DNA of 64,000 nt, from assembly GCA_005656395.1 (NCBI GenBank), contig SRSI01000046.1:1116001-1180000 (forward strand). The letters are read 5' to 3'. Made by a program: the position numbers and the translations under genes. Below the pieces are notes generated by a model. It saw only the letters and a program-made list of their open reading frames with translations. It ran no database searches and was not told the DNA's origin. How positions within the stretch are numbered: position 1 is the stretch's first letter; every line of letters starts with the position of its first letter. The DNA is from Strongyloides papillosus (taxonomy: Eukaryota; Nematoda; Chromadorea; Rhabditida; Strongyloididae). Below are positions 14,261 through 25,005 of this stretch, piece after piece.

Positions 14261-14814
14261 ATCAATATGTTTTCAAGTATCATCAATCAATCAGAAATGG
14301 AGTTACCGATTCAAACCATTTTTATTATTTTATATATCTTTTTTTCGGAACACAATGAAGCAACTTTTTTTTTGAAAAAATTTCACATATTAATAAATGG
14401 ATTTTCTGTTTAACGTCTGGTGTTTCAGTTAATTTTTTTTACTTTCTTTTCAAAGTAATGATTAATTTGTATTTTATTTTTAATAAACATCTCAAAAACA
14501 TTTGTGTTTTATTTCGGTTTGTCAAATGAAATTGCTTTTTAACCGGTTTGTTGAATGGTTTAACTTATTTGGTAAACTCATTAGAATTATTTAAATTGAG
14601 AAGTCTCGTTTAGAAATTATTGAAAAAAGTTTACTTTAACTTGAGGAAAATATTGTCTTAATCTTCTACATATCCTTCATTATTTTCGTTGTACTTTGTA
14701 GTTCTAATATTTACTTCTAATGCAAACTTTTCATGTTATTATAATTGTAAATAAAGTAAAAAGTCCCTTCAAAATTAAATAAATCAAAGTATATCTTTTT
14801 TCAATAGATAACGT
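14261..14814. other. Intergenic between convergent genes
   Basis: Short gap between the stop codons of the plus-strand septin and the minus-strand esterase-like gene. It should contain both 3' UTRs; AATAAA-like words occur (for example near 14390 and 14481). Nothing else seen. Confidence 0.4.
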
Positions 14815-16366
14815 TTATGAGAAATTTTTAATAACAATTCCTTTTGGATTTATTTTTTCATTTGTCGTTAATGTATTGCTAAAGTTTGTCTTATTTACAT
14901 TACCATTTACAATGAATTGAGATAGCAATAGCATTATTTTTAAAGATAATTCCCGCCTTTGTTTTATATTTTTATCAACTGAATCTGCGGGATTATTACA
15001 ATAAAAACCAAATATATACTTTAAAAGTTCATCATCTGTTATTTCATCTTGATAAGGATATTCTTGAAATGGTAATTTAGTTTCCATACTTGAGGAATAT
15101 AATTTTCCTTTAAAAATACTACTAAAAGTTTTTATAAAATTTAAAAAAGTGTAATTTGAAAAGTATTTGGATACAAGCATTCTAATTTTATCTTCTAGCT
15201 TCCTTTTTATATAATATTTGAGCTGTTCTTTGTATTTAATCATTCGAAGCATTTTATGGATTACTTTTTTAAATATATAGAAAGACTGTTCTTCATTAAA
15301 TAGGCAATGAACATTTGATAACATAGCATTGAAATAACATCCATAGTCTAAGAATTGATTGATAATAAATGTAAAATTGTTATTTGTTAGGCTTCCAATA
15401 AAAATGTCAACATCCTTTTTATAGGCATTATTCATAATTTTCTTTTCAATTTTTTGTTTAAAAAAAAGGTTATCTTCTTGTGATATGACAAATGGATTGG
15501 TGAGCATATAATTGAATTTCTTTTTTATCTTTCCAACAGATTTGAATATGTTGGATATTTTTGCCTTTTGTAAACAGGTTAAATAATCTTTATAATATTT
15601 ATTATTACATTTTAAGTCCTCCAACAGAGCTGCTGTATTCGTTTCAAGTTTTTTAGAATTGATGACATTTGTAAGAATTGATGTATGATCATGAAATAAT
15701 ATTATTCTTTTAAAATATGTGGAACTTTCTTTTGAATATAGATGACTAGATGCTAGAATTGCACCAACACCTTCTCCAAATAAAGTTATTTTGTTTGCAT
15801 CACCATTAAAATTTTCAATATTTTTATAAATCCATTTTAAAGCTAATTGTTGATCTAGAAGACCTATATTTCCTGATAGTAACTTATCATTGTATAGCCG
15901 AGCAAAACCCAGTACTCCGACTCTATAGCTTACAGTTACAACGATTGAACCTGTTTTATAGGCAAAATAAGAACCATTTAATAGTTTCACTGATTGTGAA
16001 ACAAAAGGAAATGATCCACTATGTAAAATTACTAATACCCCACCATTCGTTATTTTAGGTTGCCATATATTTAAAACTAAACAATTTTCTGATACTTTAT
16101 TTGAAGAAATATTTTCACCTTTTACTGTTTCCCAATTATTATTACTAATTTGTGGACACAAAAATGATGGCTTATTTGGAAAAGAATAATCTTTTGTTAA
16201 TGGTTTAGGTGGTAAAAATCTTAACTCATTAATAGGTGCTTGAGCATAAGGAATATCAAGATATTCATTAACTTTGCTATTTTCAAAAAACTAAAAATAA
16301 GTTTATAATTAAAATAATAGTAGTTACCAAAGAGTTTTTTTTATATAATTTAGAATTTTTTGTCAT
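14815..16366 (-). CDS. Carboxylesterase/cholinesterase-fold protein lacking catalytic residues
   Basis: Main exon 16290-14815; a probable first exon 16366-16328 (ATG, 13 codons) joins in phase 0 across a 37-bp intron, giving 504 residues. Family landmarks are clear: YLDIPYAQAPINELRF, SENCLVLNIW, the strand before the oxyanion hole, VSYRVGVLGF, GNIGLLDQQLALKWI and NFNGDANKITLFGE. The active-site parts are altered. The nucleophile elbow GESAGA reads GEGVGA (about residue 187), so the serine is gone. The oxyanion-hole HGGGF reads HSGSF (about 103-107). Near the C-terminus, where FHG with the catalytic His is expected, it reads METK. It is therefore probably a non-enzymatic adhesion- or receptor-like relative, comparable in principle to neuroligins or gliotactin, but no transmembrane segment is visible and I see no signal peptide in the proposed first exon. 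The true 5' end may be missed. Confidence 0.75.
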
Positions 16367-18429
16367 TAAAATATCATTCGGAACGATTTGATTGATGTTA
16401 TAGATCAAAAAAAGTACAAGATACAACATTTGGTTGTATATCCAATAGTTTTAAAAAATATGTGTTAAATATATTTAAAAAATTTAGAATAATTCTAAAA
16501 TTATATTTGATTTATATTAAAATGACATTCATTAAAAAATTTATTCATAAATGAATGTGTTAAAATGAATCTCATGTTTAAATTTTAAAAATTGCATAGA
16601 GGTCATGTTAATGATTTCCCTTATATTTTGTTGAAGTATATTTAAACAACTGTTTTAAAATAGGATTGATAGCAAATAGTCAATTACAATAGTATTTTTT
16701 TAATATTTAGCACTTATCTTCAGTAAAAACTTTTCCTATATAATTATAAAACTTAAATCATATTATAAAGTTAATGTTACAATTTTTTAGGTAAAAAATT
16801 AATATACCATTCAAATATTTATCCCGTTAAATGTTGTTTTTAATTTAATTAATTTTAACATTAAGATTGTATATGATTATTAGATATTTTTTACAGTAAC
16901 AATATAAATATTGAAAAGAATAGTATTTGTAAATATTTTATTATAAAAATGATATCTTTTATTTTTATTTCTTCAAATTAGTAAGTAAAGTTACAAGACA
17001 TTGATCTTTGAAATTTTAATTTTTTATAATAAATGTTATTATTAATGGAGATTATAAAAATATTACATATGTTTTCACATTGCGATATAATTCAATAAAT
17101 TTAATCTATAACAAAAACACCAAATACAATAGTATTACAACAAATATTAATATTTCTTTTGATAAAAATCTACTTTATTTAAAATTAACCCGAAGAACAC
17201 TATATCATTTAATAAGAAAAATTGTTTACTTCTTATTTTTAATTTTATAAGTATTTTTAAACAACCTATGCGCTTTTTACTTTTATGTATTATTTAAAAA
17301 GTCATGATATATTGCATTAAAAAAAATTAGTGTAAACTTTAAATAAATCTACACATTTTTTGATTTACATAAAATTATATTTTTTAGAAGAAAAGTAGTA
17401 TTTTACATTATCATGAATTTTATTTAATCAAAAATTTGTTATGAATAAGAATCCATATTTAGATTAATATTTGATTTAAAAAAAACAACACGTATGTATT
17501 ATCTTATCTTGTAATATATTTACATATTTTATCATTCTCCTTTATTAATTTATATTTTCTATTTAAAAAAATATTTTTATATTAATTTCAGATCAAAAAT
17601 CTAAGATTTCTAAATCATTATCTCAATATTTAAGAATTTCAACGGTAAATGATTATAGAATAAGTAATAATTATCTAAAAATGTCAGCCTAAATATTTAA
17701 AAGACTTATAAATAATTTAAATTAATATTTGGCATACATTTGTTAAATGATTCGAATTAAAAAATTTTTTAAATGAAATAATACCATATTTTTTTCATTT
17801 TATATATGTAATATCAAAAACAAGTTTATAGTCTTATATAAAAAGTCATAAATTTTATTAACATTGACTAATAATTATTAATAGTTAATGAAAAACACTA
17901 AAAAATATGTTATATCAATTTTTTAACTGTCATTCGTTTGCCTGATTGCATAATTAAACACATTATTATATATTAAAATTTAATGTAATGGAAAAACTTA
18001 AAGAAAAAACACAGAAAAATACTTAAAAAATACAGCAATTCGAAAAAATAATGCATTCAAATTGATCACTGCATCAAAAAAATCATAGAACACTTTTTAT
18101 ATCTTATATATTAAATTGTCATTAAAATGTAAGAAAATTTTAGATATTAATACTACAAAAATATATATAATACCATAGTAGTAATATTTTAAAACCTTAA
18201 TTTCAGCTTTTATATAGACATTTCTAACTGATTTAGATACTTAAAAACTTTTTTATTATCTGAGGCTTGTTTAGTTGATTAATTAATATAGAATTCTTAT
18301 TAAAAACATAAAGTTAGCGATTTATAAAAAAATAAGGGGATAACATATATTAAAATGTAAGGAAATTATCAACAAATTAATTAAATTTCAATAAAAAAAA
18401 CATAACAACAAACAACAAAAAAAAACTTT
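16367..18429. other. Intergenic, extremely A+T-rich
   Basis: Two kilobases between minus-strand genes, full of short A and T runs. No open frame of note, no RNA gene, no convincing repeat. A missed 5' exon of the esterase-like gene (signal peptide) could lie here. Confidence 0.4.
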
Positions 18430-19763
18430 CTAACGCTTCCTTCTTAAACCAAACGTTTTTAATCCTGGAGCACTTTTTATAACTCCAACTCTTGTAACAG
18501 CATAATTAATTTCTTCATCATTTGTAGGCTTGTTAATAACACATCCAAGTTTTGTAAGACATCTTGTCATTTTTAGTTCAGGGATGAGAAATTGTTTTGA
18601 AGCAATATTGATATAAATACAATGTTTTGGTTCATTAAGAAGCATATAAAGAATTAAAATATGAGAAACAAGCTTATCCGTTGTCGCTACGGTAAATGGT
18701 ACTTTCCCGTTTTTATTAGTATTACTGACATCAAAAAATTCTGAATTCACTTGTGCCACCAAAACTTCGGGAATATCTCCATATGGAATATTTTTAAGAT
18801 CAATCACTCTATAGGATTTGCAATTAGCATGCAAAATTATCATATAATGTAGCTTCATAACAAGGTATAACCTTCTTTCAATTCTTCCGTCTGCAACATG
18901 TGAATTCGCCAATTCAGCAATAAGTCTAGGAAAACCTAATTCTATCAAATCATTGAAAGATTTATCTCGGAAAAATTCTGAACATTGCCCAGAGACTATG
19001 TCGTATGTAGAATCATCGAGGAACTGCTCAATAGGCCATATTTCAAGAGGTTTCTTTCCATCCTTATTATACTTGGGTGCAATATCTCCTTGTGTTGATC
19101 CACCAATCGAAGCTAATGCGTCAACTCCGGATTCATTAAGATTTGGTTTCTCCTCAACATTGGTATTTGAAGCAAATGCAGTATCAGCAAGGGCAACCAT
19201 TGTATCATGATCAACATTACGCCTATCAACATCATTTAACATTTTACGCTTCTTGATTGAACCAAAATCGCGTGTCAAAGCATTTCGCTTTCCTAGGAAA
19301 TCATCTCTCTCTATACCATTAGTTTTTGTATAATCCGGTTTTGCTTCCTTATCAACTTTTCCGTTGAAGAATTTTTCCTTATTTTCAACTATTTGCGGAT
19401 GCAATTTAACTAGACGAGCTGGTTTATACGTTACATCTCTAGTTCTTCTATTTACATAAGCTACAAAATATTCGTTTGTGTCATTCCTTTCCACATTTCC
19501 ATAATTAATACATTTAGAGGTATTTTCCTAAATTATTTAGAAGTTTAAAATTTCTTTAAATAATAACAAACCTCATCATTCAAAACATATGAAACAGAGC
19601 CATTATCAAAGGTAATTTTTTTATAAGTAGCAGAAGTTCCTTTTTTAAGACGACGTCCATTTAACGTTACAACAACATCCTCACTAGAGTCGTCAATGAA
19701 GCATTTTCTCGGACTATACTGATGACAATCTGAATCAATTTCAGATGACGAGACTATGTGCAT
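18430..19763 (-). CDS. RNA polymerase I subunit A49 (POLR1E/PAF53 family)
   Basis: Subunit of the A49-A34.5 (PAF53-PAF49) module of RNA polymerase I, acting in the nucleolus in initiation and elongation on rDNA. Exons 19763-19572 (64 codons) and 19527-18430 join in phase 0 across a 44-bp intron; total 429 residues, the usual size. The N-terminal part is the beta-rich dimerisation region ending in VTYKPARLVKLHPQ. A basic linker follows with RNALTRDFGSIKKRK, matching the conserved segment after the dimerisation domain. The C-terminal half (from about residue 230) is helical and fits the tandem winged-helix domain. The protein ends in a basic tail. Recognition rests on domain pattern and these motifs; the gene is intact. 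Its base composition is less A+T-rich than the surroundings. Confidence 0.7.
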
Positions 19764-20701
19764 TTTGCAGGAATAAATTTAAGATTTCCACCCAAAGTAC
19801 ATATAATACCATAATTTTTGTTTTAGAAGATAACAATCACTGTAAGACATATTTATGTTTCTGGTCGTACAACTTTTATCACAAATATCTTGAATACCTT
19901 CAATTTTCCTAGACGATATTAATTGAAAATTAATATTAAAATGTTAAAAGAATAGTATTTTATTTATTTTTTATTAAATACATATTGAAAACGTTTCCAA
20001 AATATTTCTATTGTGTGAGTACGTAAATTTTGTTTTGAAGATACTACTTCATATATTGTTGCAGTTTGAGTTTAATTTAGACATTATCCCTACATTAGTT
20101 TTGTCACATAATAAATTAAATGGACAATTACCTAGTCACTAAAAAAATATGATCTTAGTAAGGAGAATATTAGTATAAATAAACTTGAAATTCATATAGA
20201 TGCAAACATTTCCAACATATAGCTGGAATGTTTGTAGTATAAAATTTCCACAAAACTACATAAAATCAGGGAAAATTTTCTTCATACTAAAAAGTAAAAA
20301 TAATTTTCTACTTTTAAAGTGCAATAACTGCTTTTTCTTACCATCCGGTGCACGGTGGATGATATCATCATATACAGATATACACAGAACAATTCATCTA
20401 CCGCGCACTGGGCATGATCACATAGTTAATTCAATTGATATTTCGCCACTTGGAGACTTCATGTATTTTCCAGTAACAAGTATAAAATCGTTACTTATAA
20501 TACTTTAGTTAGATGTGAATCCAGGCTACTTTTTATCTGCATATTTAAGACAAAAAAGAAACAAGTAGTAAAAAATGAATAAACTTATAAAAATGATCAA
20601 AAATACTATTGTAAACAATCAAAAAAAGCATAATTTAATCTGCTAGGTTTTATATACATAAATACAAATACAATACATAATATAAAAATATAATACATAA
20701 T
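19764..20701. other. Intergenic with small palindromes
   Basis: Contains an imperfect hairpin near 20201-20232 (CAAACATT...AATGTTTG) and a G+C-rich imperfect inverted repeat at 20343-20414 (CCGGTGCACGGTGGAT versus its inverse around ATCTACCGCGCACTGG). An open frame of 102 codons on the plus strand at 20200-20508 overlaps these and shows no protein-like features, so it is not called. Confidence 0.4.
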
Positions 20702-21277
20702 TTAATGTTTTTTGAAAGTTCTTGTGTAATATCGTAAATTTCGACGACTTTTACTCGAAGATATAGTGGCTTCAGTCGCATTCATTGCAACATTTATAAG
20801 TAAATCCCTCGCCTTCTGTGCATTTTTAATGCGATTCTTCTCTGTTATTTCCATAGAGTTATTCACAGGCATTTCACATGATTTGACAATCTCTCCCCAA
20901 TATGAATCGTTGATTAGTCCGAGAAAGGTGATTGCAACGTCCTGACTTTCAATGTAGTTGCTTGAGATCATTGGCTGAACATAGACGAGGAGTCCAGCTA
21001 GATCAGACATTGAAAGTGGGGCAGAATTTGCAAGAATTGATTTTATGATCCTCGTGCTAGTGAGAACATTTGTAATGTCCGTGTTCTCACTCAGTGAATC
21101 AATAGGCGATGGTTGTCTTTGAGCCATCAACAGCTCCTCAGGTGCAAAATGATCCTTCTTCAGCAATTTTGGTTGTCGGCGAATTTTAATTACTTCACCG
21201 TTAAGATTCTTATTACAACACCTTGAAAGTGGAGTAATACCACTGGCATAGTAGTTATTTCCATTAGTAGAAGGCAT
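20702..21277 (-). CDS. Katanin con80-domain protein (MEI-2-like)
   Basis: Single-exon frame of 191 residues. Residues about 75-170 fit the katanin p80 C-terminal (con80) domain: a helical stretch ending in leucine-rich LAGLLVYVQPMISSNYIE, then VAITFLGLINDSYWGEIV, then SMEITEKNRIKNAQKARDLL, which matches the family's VDISREER...C...L ending. con80 binds the katanin p60 AAA subunit (MEI-1) and promotes microtubule severing. There is no WD40 region, as in C. elegans MEI-2, which is a con80-only partner used in the meiotic spindle. The N-terminus is basic and unstructured. The ATG at 21277 is taken as start; a possible CCAG acceptor lies about 32 bp upstream in an open frame, so an upstream exon cannot be excluded. 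It lies 330 bp downstream of, and in the same direction as, the proteasome pseudogene. Confidence 0.5.
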   Translation of the reverse strand: MPSTNGNNYYASGITPLSRCCNKNLNGEVIKIRRQPKLLKKDHFAPEELLMAQRQPSPIDSLSENTDITNVLTSTRIIKSILANSAPLSMSDLAGLLVYVQPMISSNYIESQDVAITFLGLINDSYWGEIVKSCEMPVNNSMEITEKNRIKNAQKARDLLINVAMNATEATISSSKSRRNLRYYTRTFKKH

Positions 21278-21606
21278 TCCGTGAAATAAGGGAGTACAGA
21301 CGTCTGGAGCAGTAAAAAATGATAAATTTAAGCAAATATCATTGCTTATATACGCAAAAAAAACTAATCCCCTTCGAATAAGATGTCCAATTTACCAAGC
21401 AATCTTATGTATTTCGCTTGCCTTTATCGGTAAAAGTAGATAATTTGCAATACCTTTTACACAGAGAGAGAGGAGCTTACTAACTTAACCTATACAAATC
21501 ATAAAGGAACTAACTCTTTTTTGATGGTAACAAGAAAAATTCGTCAAAAAACTTTATTTGATATATTACAATAGTTTTTTAGTGATTAAATAAATTGTTA
21601 TTATAG
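21278..21606. other. Short intergenic gap
   Basis: About 330 bp between the con80 gene and the end of the proteasome pseudogene. No feature seen. Confidence 0.4.
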
Positions 21607-22396
21607 TCAATCTTCCTCATCTTTTTCATCAAGTTTAGCTCTGGCCCAAGCTTGTGTCTCTTTCAACAACTTTCCCAGGAATAGCTTCAAACTTTCCATT
21701 TCTGTGAGCTGCATCCATCCCATCTCAAGGCGGCAATTCTTATCGCGTCCCTCCTCTCCGAGTGTTAACAAGATCTTTGCTGCCTCCTTAACAGCTTAGC
21801 CTATAGGTAATGTCTCGAGCTTCAATTTTTCCATTTCTGTCTTGGCTGATTGTTTATATTTACCTGCAGCCCAGGCGAATTATTTGTATCTTAGACCAGT
21901 TGGATCAACGAAGTATAGATATGACCCATTATTTGGTGTCCATTCAGCAAAGAATAAACACACTTCAAATGGTCTGTGAATTCCGAAAGTAAATATATGC
22001 ATATTTTTAGATATTTGCTTTGAAAGCTTTTCAGATTTTATAGTGACATTATTACTGTCAAAATGTTTAAGAGTTCCCCGTAATGCATATTCAGTGAGTG
22101 CCCTGCCATATGAATATACTCCACCAATAGTTGTTCCAAAATTATCAGATACATTGATGATATGTGGATCACAGTTCTACAAAAAGGTGATTATGAATTT
22201 CATATAGAACTTACCTTTACATAGAAATTTGAAACAACTGTTTTATCACAAGCTAAACAACACCGTCTCTACAATTTGATACAATAACATTCCAAGAATT
22301 ATCCAAAGCATTTTGTGAGTACTCCAATTCAAATATCCTATCTTCTGGGGAAAATGTTGATGCAGGAAGCTTATAACCGGTTTCAATATAACTCAT
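21607..22396 (-). pseudogene. Proteasome 20S alpha subunit pseudogene (PSMA3/alpha-7 type)
   Basis: Reads like a full-length PSMA3-type alpha subunit: MSYIETGYKLPASTFSPEDR at the start (the alpha-ring gate motif), DPTGLRYK in the middle, AVKEAAKILLTLGEEGRDK near the end and an acidic tail EKDEED. The frame is broken. A TAG plus frame change follows the CRDGVV segment (near 22256). In-frame TAA codons stand after GLRYK (near 21880) and before AVKEAAK (near 21796). A short intron (donor AAGGTAAGT, acceptor TTTGTAG, about 22213-22177) is retained, so this arose by DNA duplication, not from mRNA. An essential proteasome subunit cannot be lost, so an intact copy must exist elsewhere. It is noticeably richer in G+C than its flanks. 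Confidence 0.85.
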
Positions 22397-23100
22397 CTCT
22401 AAAATGTAATATTGTTGAATTGTTCTTTAAACTTCTTAGGAAAAAATACAATAGTTTTTTGACATCAGATTTATCATCATTCGAAGTAAACATTTTATCA
22501 AAGAATATATAGGTAGTATAAGGTAGTTTTTTGTAGTAAACCTCAGTTAACAGTACTTTTATCATTAAAGATCGTTGTCGCAACTAGTAGAAATTAGATA
22601 CAAATAAGAATAAAAGTTAATTAAAAGAAAGGATACAATTAAGAATTGACAAATTAAAAAGTAAAAATATACATGTTATGTAGTTTACTTAGTCTACTCC
22701 TTTTATATTACTTCTGATATCTCAATGTTTTTGATTTTACATTAAAAAATAAACATACATTGTTAAAATCACACAAACTCCTTGTGACTTTCATCTTCAT
22801 ATTTATTTCAATTTCCTTCTTTTAGGTCATTATTGCGAGATTATGTAGGATATTTTGTTAACGTAAAAATAATTATCCATTTTTCAAAAATAATATCTAA
22901 AGTATCCGTATTCTGCTAGCAAAATATCGTTGGGAATCACAAAGTATTTACAATAGCCTTAATTGGCTCGTGTACATTGAAAATGTATATTAGCCTCATT
23001 TTAAAAGAAGCTAGTACACATGCTCCCGAGAATCCTTTTTACATACAATATAAATAGGAATTATTCCCATTAAGAATGCATTTGATACTTGAAGAACATA
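22397..23100. other. Intergenic
   Basis: A+T-rich DNA upstream of the proteasome pseudogene. Short open frames on both strands around 22315-22583 are shadows of, or extensions beyond, the pseudogene. Nothing else seen. Confidence 0.35.
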
Positions 23101-23178
23101 AAATTTATTACAGAAAACGTTTCTGAAATTAAAAATAACAAAATTCTCTTCAGTTCTGAATCTCAAACAATGTATATA
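23101..23178 (+). repeat. Dispersed repeat, copy A
   Basis: About 79 bp (TTATTACAGAAAAC... to ...CTCAAACAATG(T/C)ATATA) that recurs in the same orientation at 37267-37345 with roughly 90% identity by eye. In this copy the foldback element at 23179 begins directly after it, at a TA dinucleotide, so the element appears to have landed in or beside the repeat. Confidence 0.7.
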
Positions 23179-24597
23179 AAGGGTGTCTCATAATTAACTC
23201 CCCACCTGCGAGAGCTTATAACTTTTTTCTACGAAGAGATAAAAAGGTGAAATTTTGCAGGTTAGTAGAACTAAGAGACAATATTTTTTATTTTTAAAAA
23301 ATTATATTCCCATTAGGACTTATGGCCATTTTTAAAAAATGTGTTTTTTTTCGTCTTTATGAGTAAATAACTTTTTAATATGAAGAGATATTGAGATGAT
23401 TCTTTTACAGGTCGAAATCTCAACGTCTTTTGTGCTAGAATCCCCAATATCATAAATATTGATTTTCATTAACATTGTTTAATTAAAACAAAAAAACCAC
23501 GATTTTTGCCAAAATTTCGTAGTTTTTTCAAAATTAAAGCTCATTGAGAAGATTCTAGCAAAAGCTTTATCATTAATCTGATAGAGTAAACGATGCTCTA
23601 TCGAATGGGTATAGTATCATAAAAATCGAATAAGATTGACGAAAGAGTTATGATTTACTAAAGATCGCCAATTTCGTACTTTTGGTAAAAAATATAGTTA
23701 TAAACACTATTTATTCTAACACATTTGATACCTATTAGCATCATTATTATCAATAAAGTATGCTAATTTACAGTATATTGCTTTTTGTCCATATATGGCC
23801 AAAAAAATTTTAATAATTTTTATCGCTTAAATTTTGTTAAAAATTAATTTTTTAAATATTTTTCATTATTTATTTGTATTTCATACTCTTGTACATAATT
23901 ATTATCCTATAAAAGCATTTCTACGTACTTTTCAAAAATATCGTATATTCAACCTTGTTCTTATAAAGTTTATGTTTGAAATATGAACAAATGACAATAC
24001 AAAATATGATAATATTTCAACTACTTTCAATAAAAGAATCACTATCAATGTTAAAAATTAAAAAAAGTAACATAATTTTTTTAAATTTTAAGGAAAATGA
24101 AAAAATTAGACTATTTTTAAATTGTCATAGCTTTCTTGAAACTTATTACTAAGAAACAAAATTATTACCGTTGGATAGGGCATCGTTTACTCTATTAGAA
24201 TATTGATAAAGCTTTTGCGATAGTCTTCTCAATGAGTTTTAATTTTGAAAAAACTACGAAATTTTGGCAAAAATCGTGGTTTTTTTGTTTTAATTAAACA
24301 ATGTTAATGAAAATCAGTATTTATGATATTTGGGATTCTAGTACAAAAGAAGTTGAGATTTCGGCCTGTAAAAGAATCATCTAAATATCTCTTCATATAA
24401 AAAATTTATTTACTCATAAAGACGAAAAAAAACACATTTTTTAAAGATGGCCATAAGTCCTAATGGGAATATAATTTTTTAAAAATAAAAAATATTGTCT
24501 CTTAGTTCTACTAACCTGCAAAATTTCACCTTTTTATCTCTTCGTAGAAAAAAGTTATAAGCTCTCGCAGGTGGAGAGTTAATTATGAGATACCCTG
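23179..24597. mobile_element. Foldback (long inverted repeat) DNA element, non-autonomous
   Basis: The left arm (about 23179-23603) and right arm (about 24174-24597) are long, near-perfect inverse complements. The outer ends read AAGGGTGTCTCATAATTAAC and, inverted, CAGGGTATCTCATAATTAAC. Both ends are flanked by TA (23177-23178 and 24598-24599), the target duplication typical of Tc1/mariner-class elements. About 570 bp between the arms is unrelated to them and holds no open frame, so mobility would need a transposase from elsewhere. The arms could fold into a ~425-bp hairpin. The family is not identified. Confidence 0.85.
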
Positions 24598-24599
24598 TA

Positions 24600-25005
24600 C
24601 ATATTATTTAAATAGACTTATATGACATTATGTATAAAATAAGATGAATTTATATTGTATTATACCATAAGATAAAAATAAAAAGGTTTTCTTTCTCTAA
24701 CATACATCAAATATTATTTAAATGTTATTATAGACCAATAGATAGATAGAGATGTAAAAAAACTTTTTGAATTTGGTAAGCAATATTACAAACAAGTAAA
24801 CGAGTAAAGAAATGATTTGAGTAGAATAAGATAGAAAATTTAATTCAAGCAAAGTTTGAAATGTTTGAATGATGATGTGTAAGTATTATAAATATTTAAG
24901 ATACTATATTCTCTATTCTTTTAATCAAAAATTCTTTTACTTCATTGTACATATATAAATTATTCTATAATTTTTTATTTTTTACTATTAAAAAAAATAG
25001 CAGCT
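24600..25005. other. Intergenic
   Basis: About 400 bp of A+T-rich DNA upstream of the gene at 25006; presumably its promoter. No specific site recognised. Confidence 0.35.

Noticed and set aside
20200..20508. 102-codon plus-strand open frame
   Set aside because: Overlaps hairpins and a G+C-rich palindrome; no protein-like motif.
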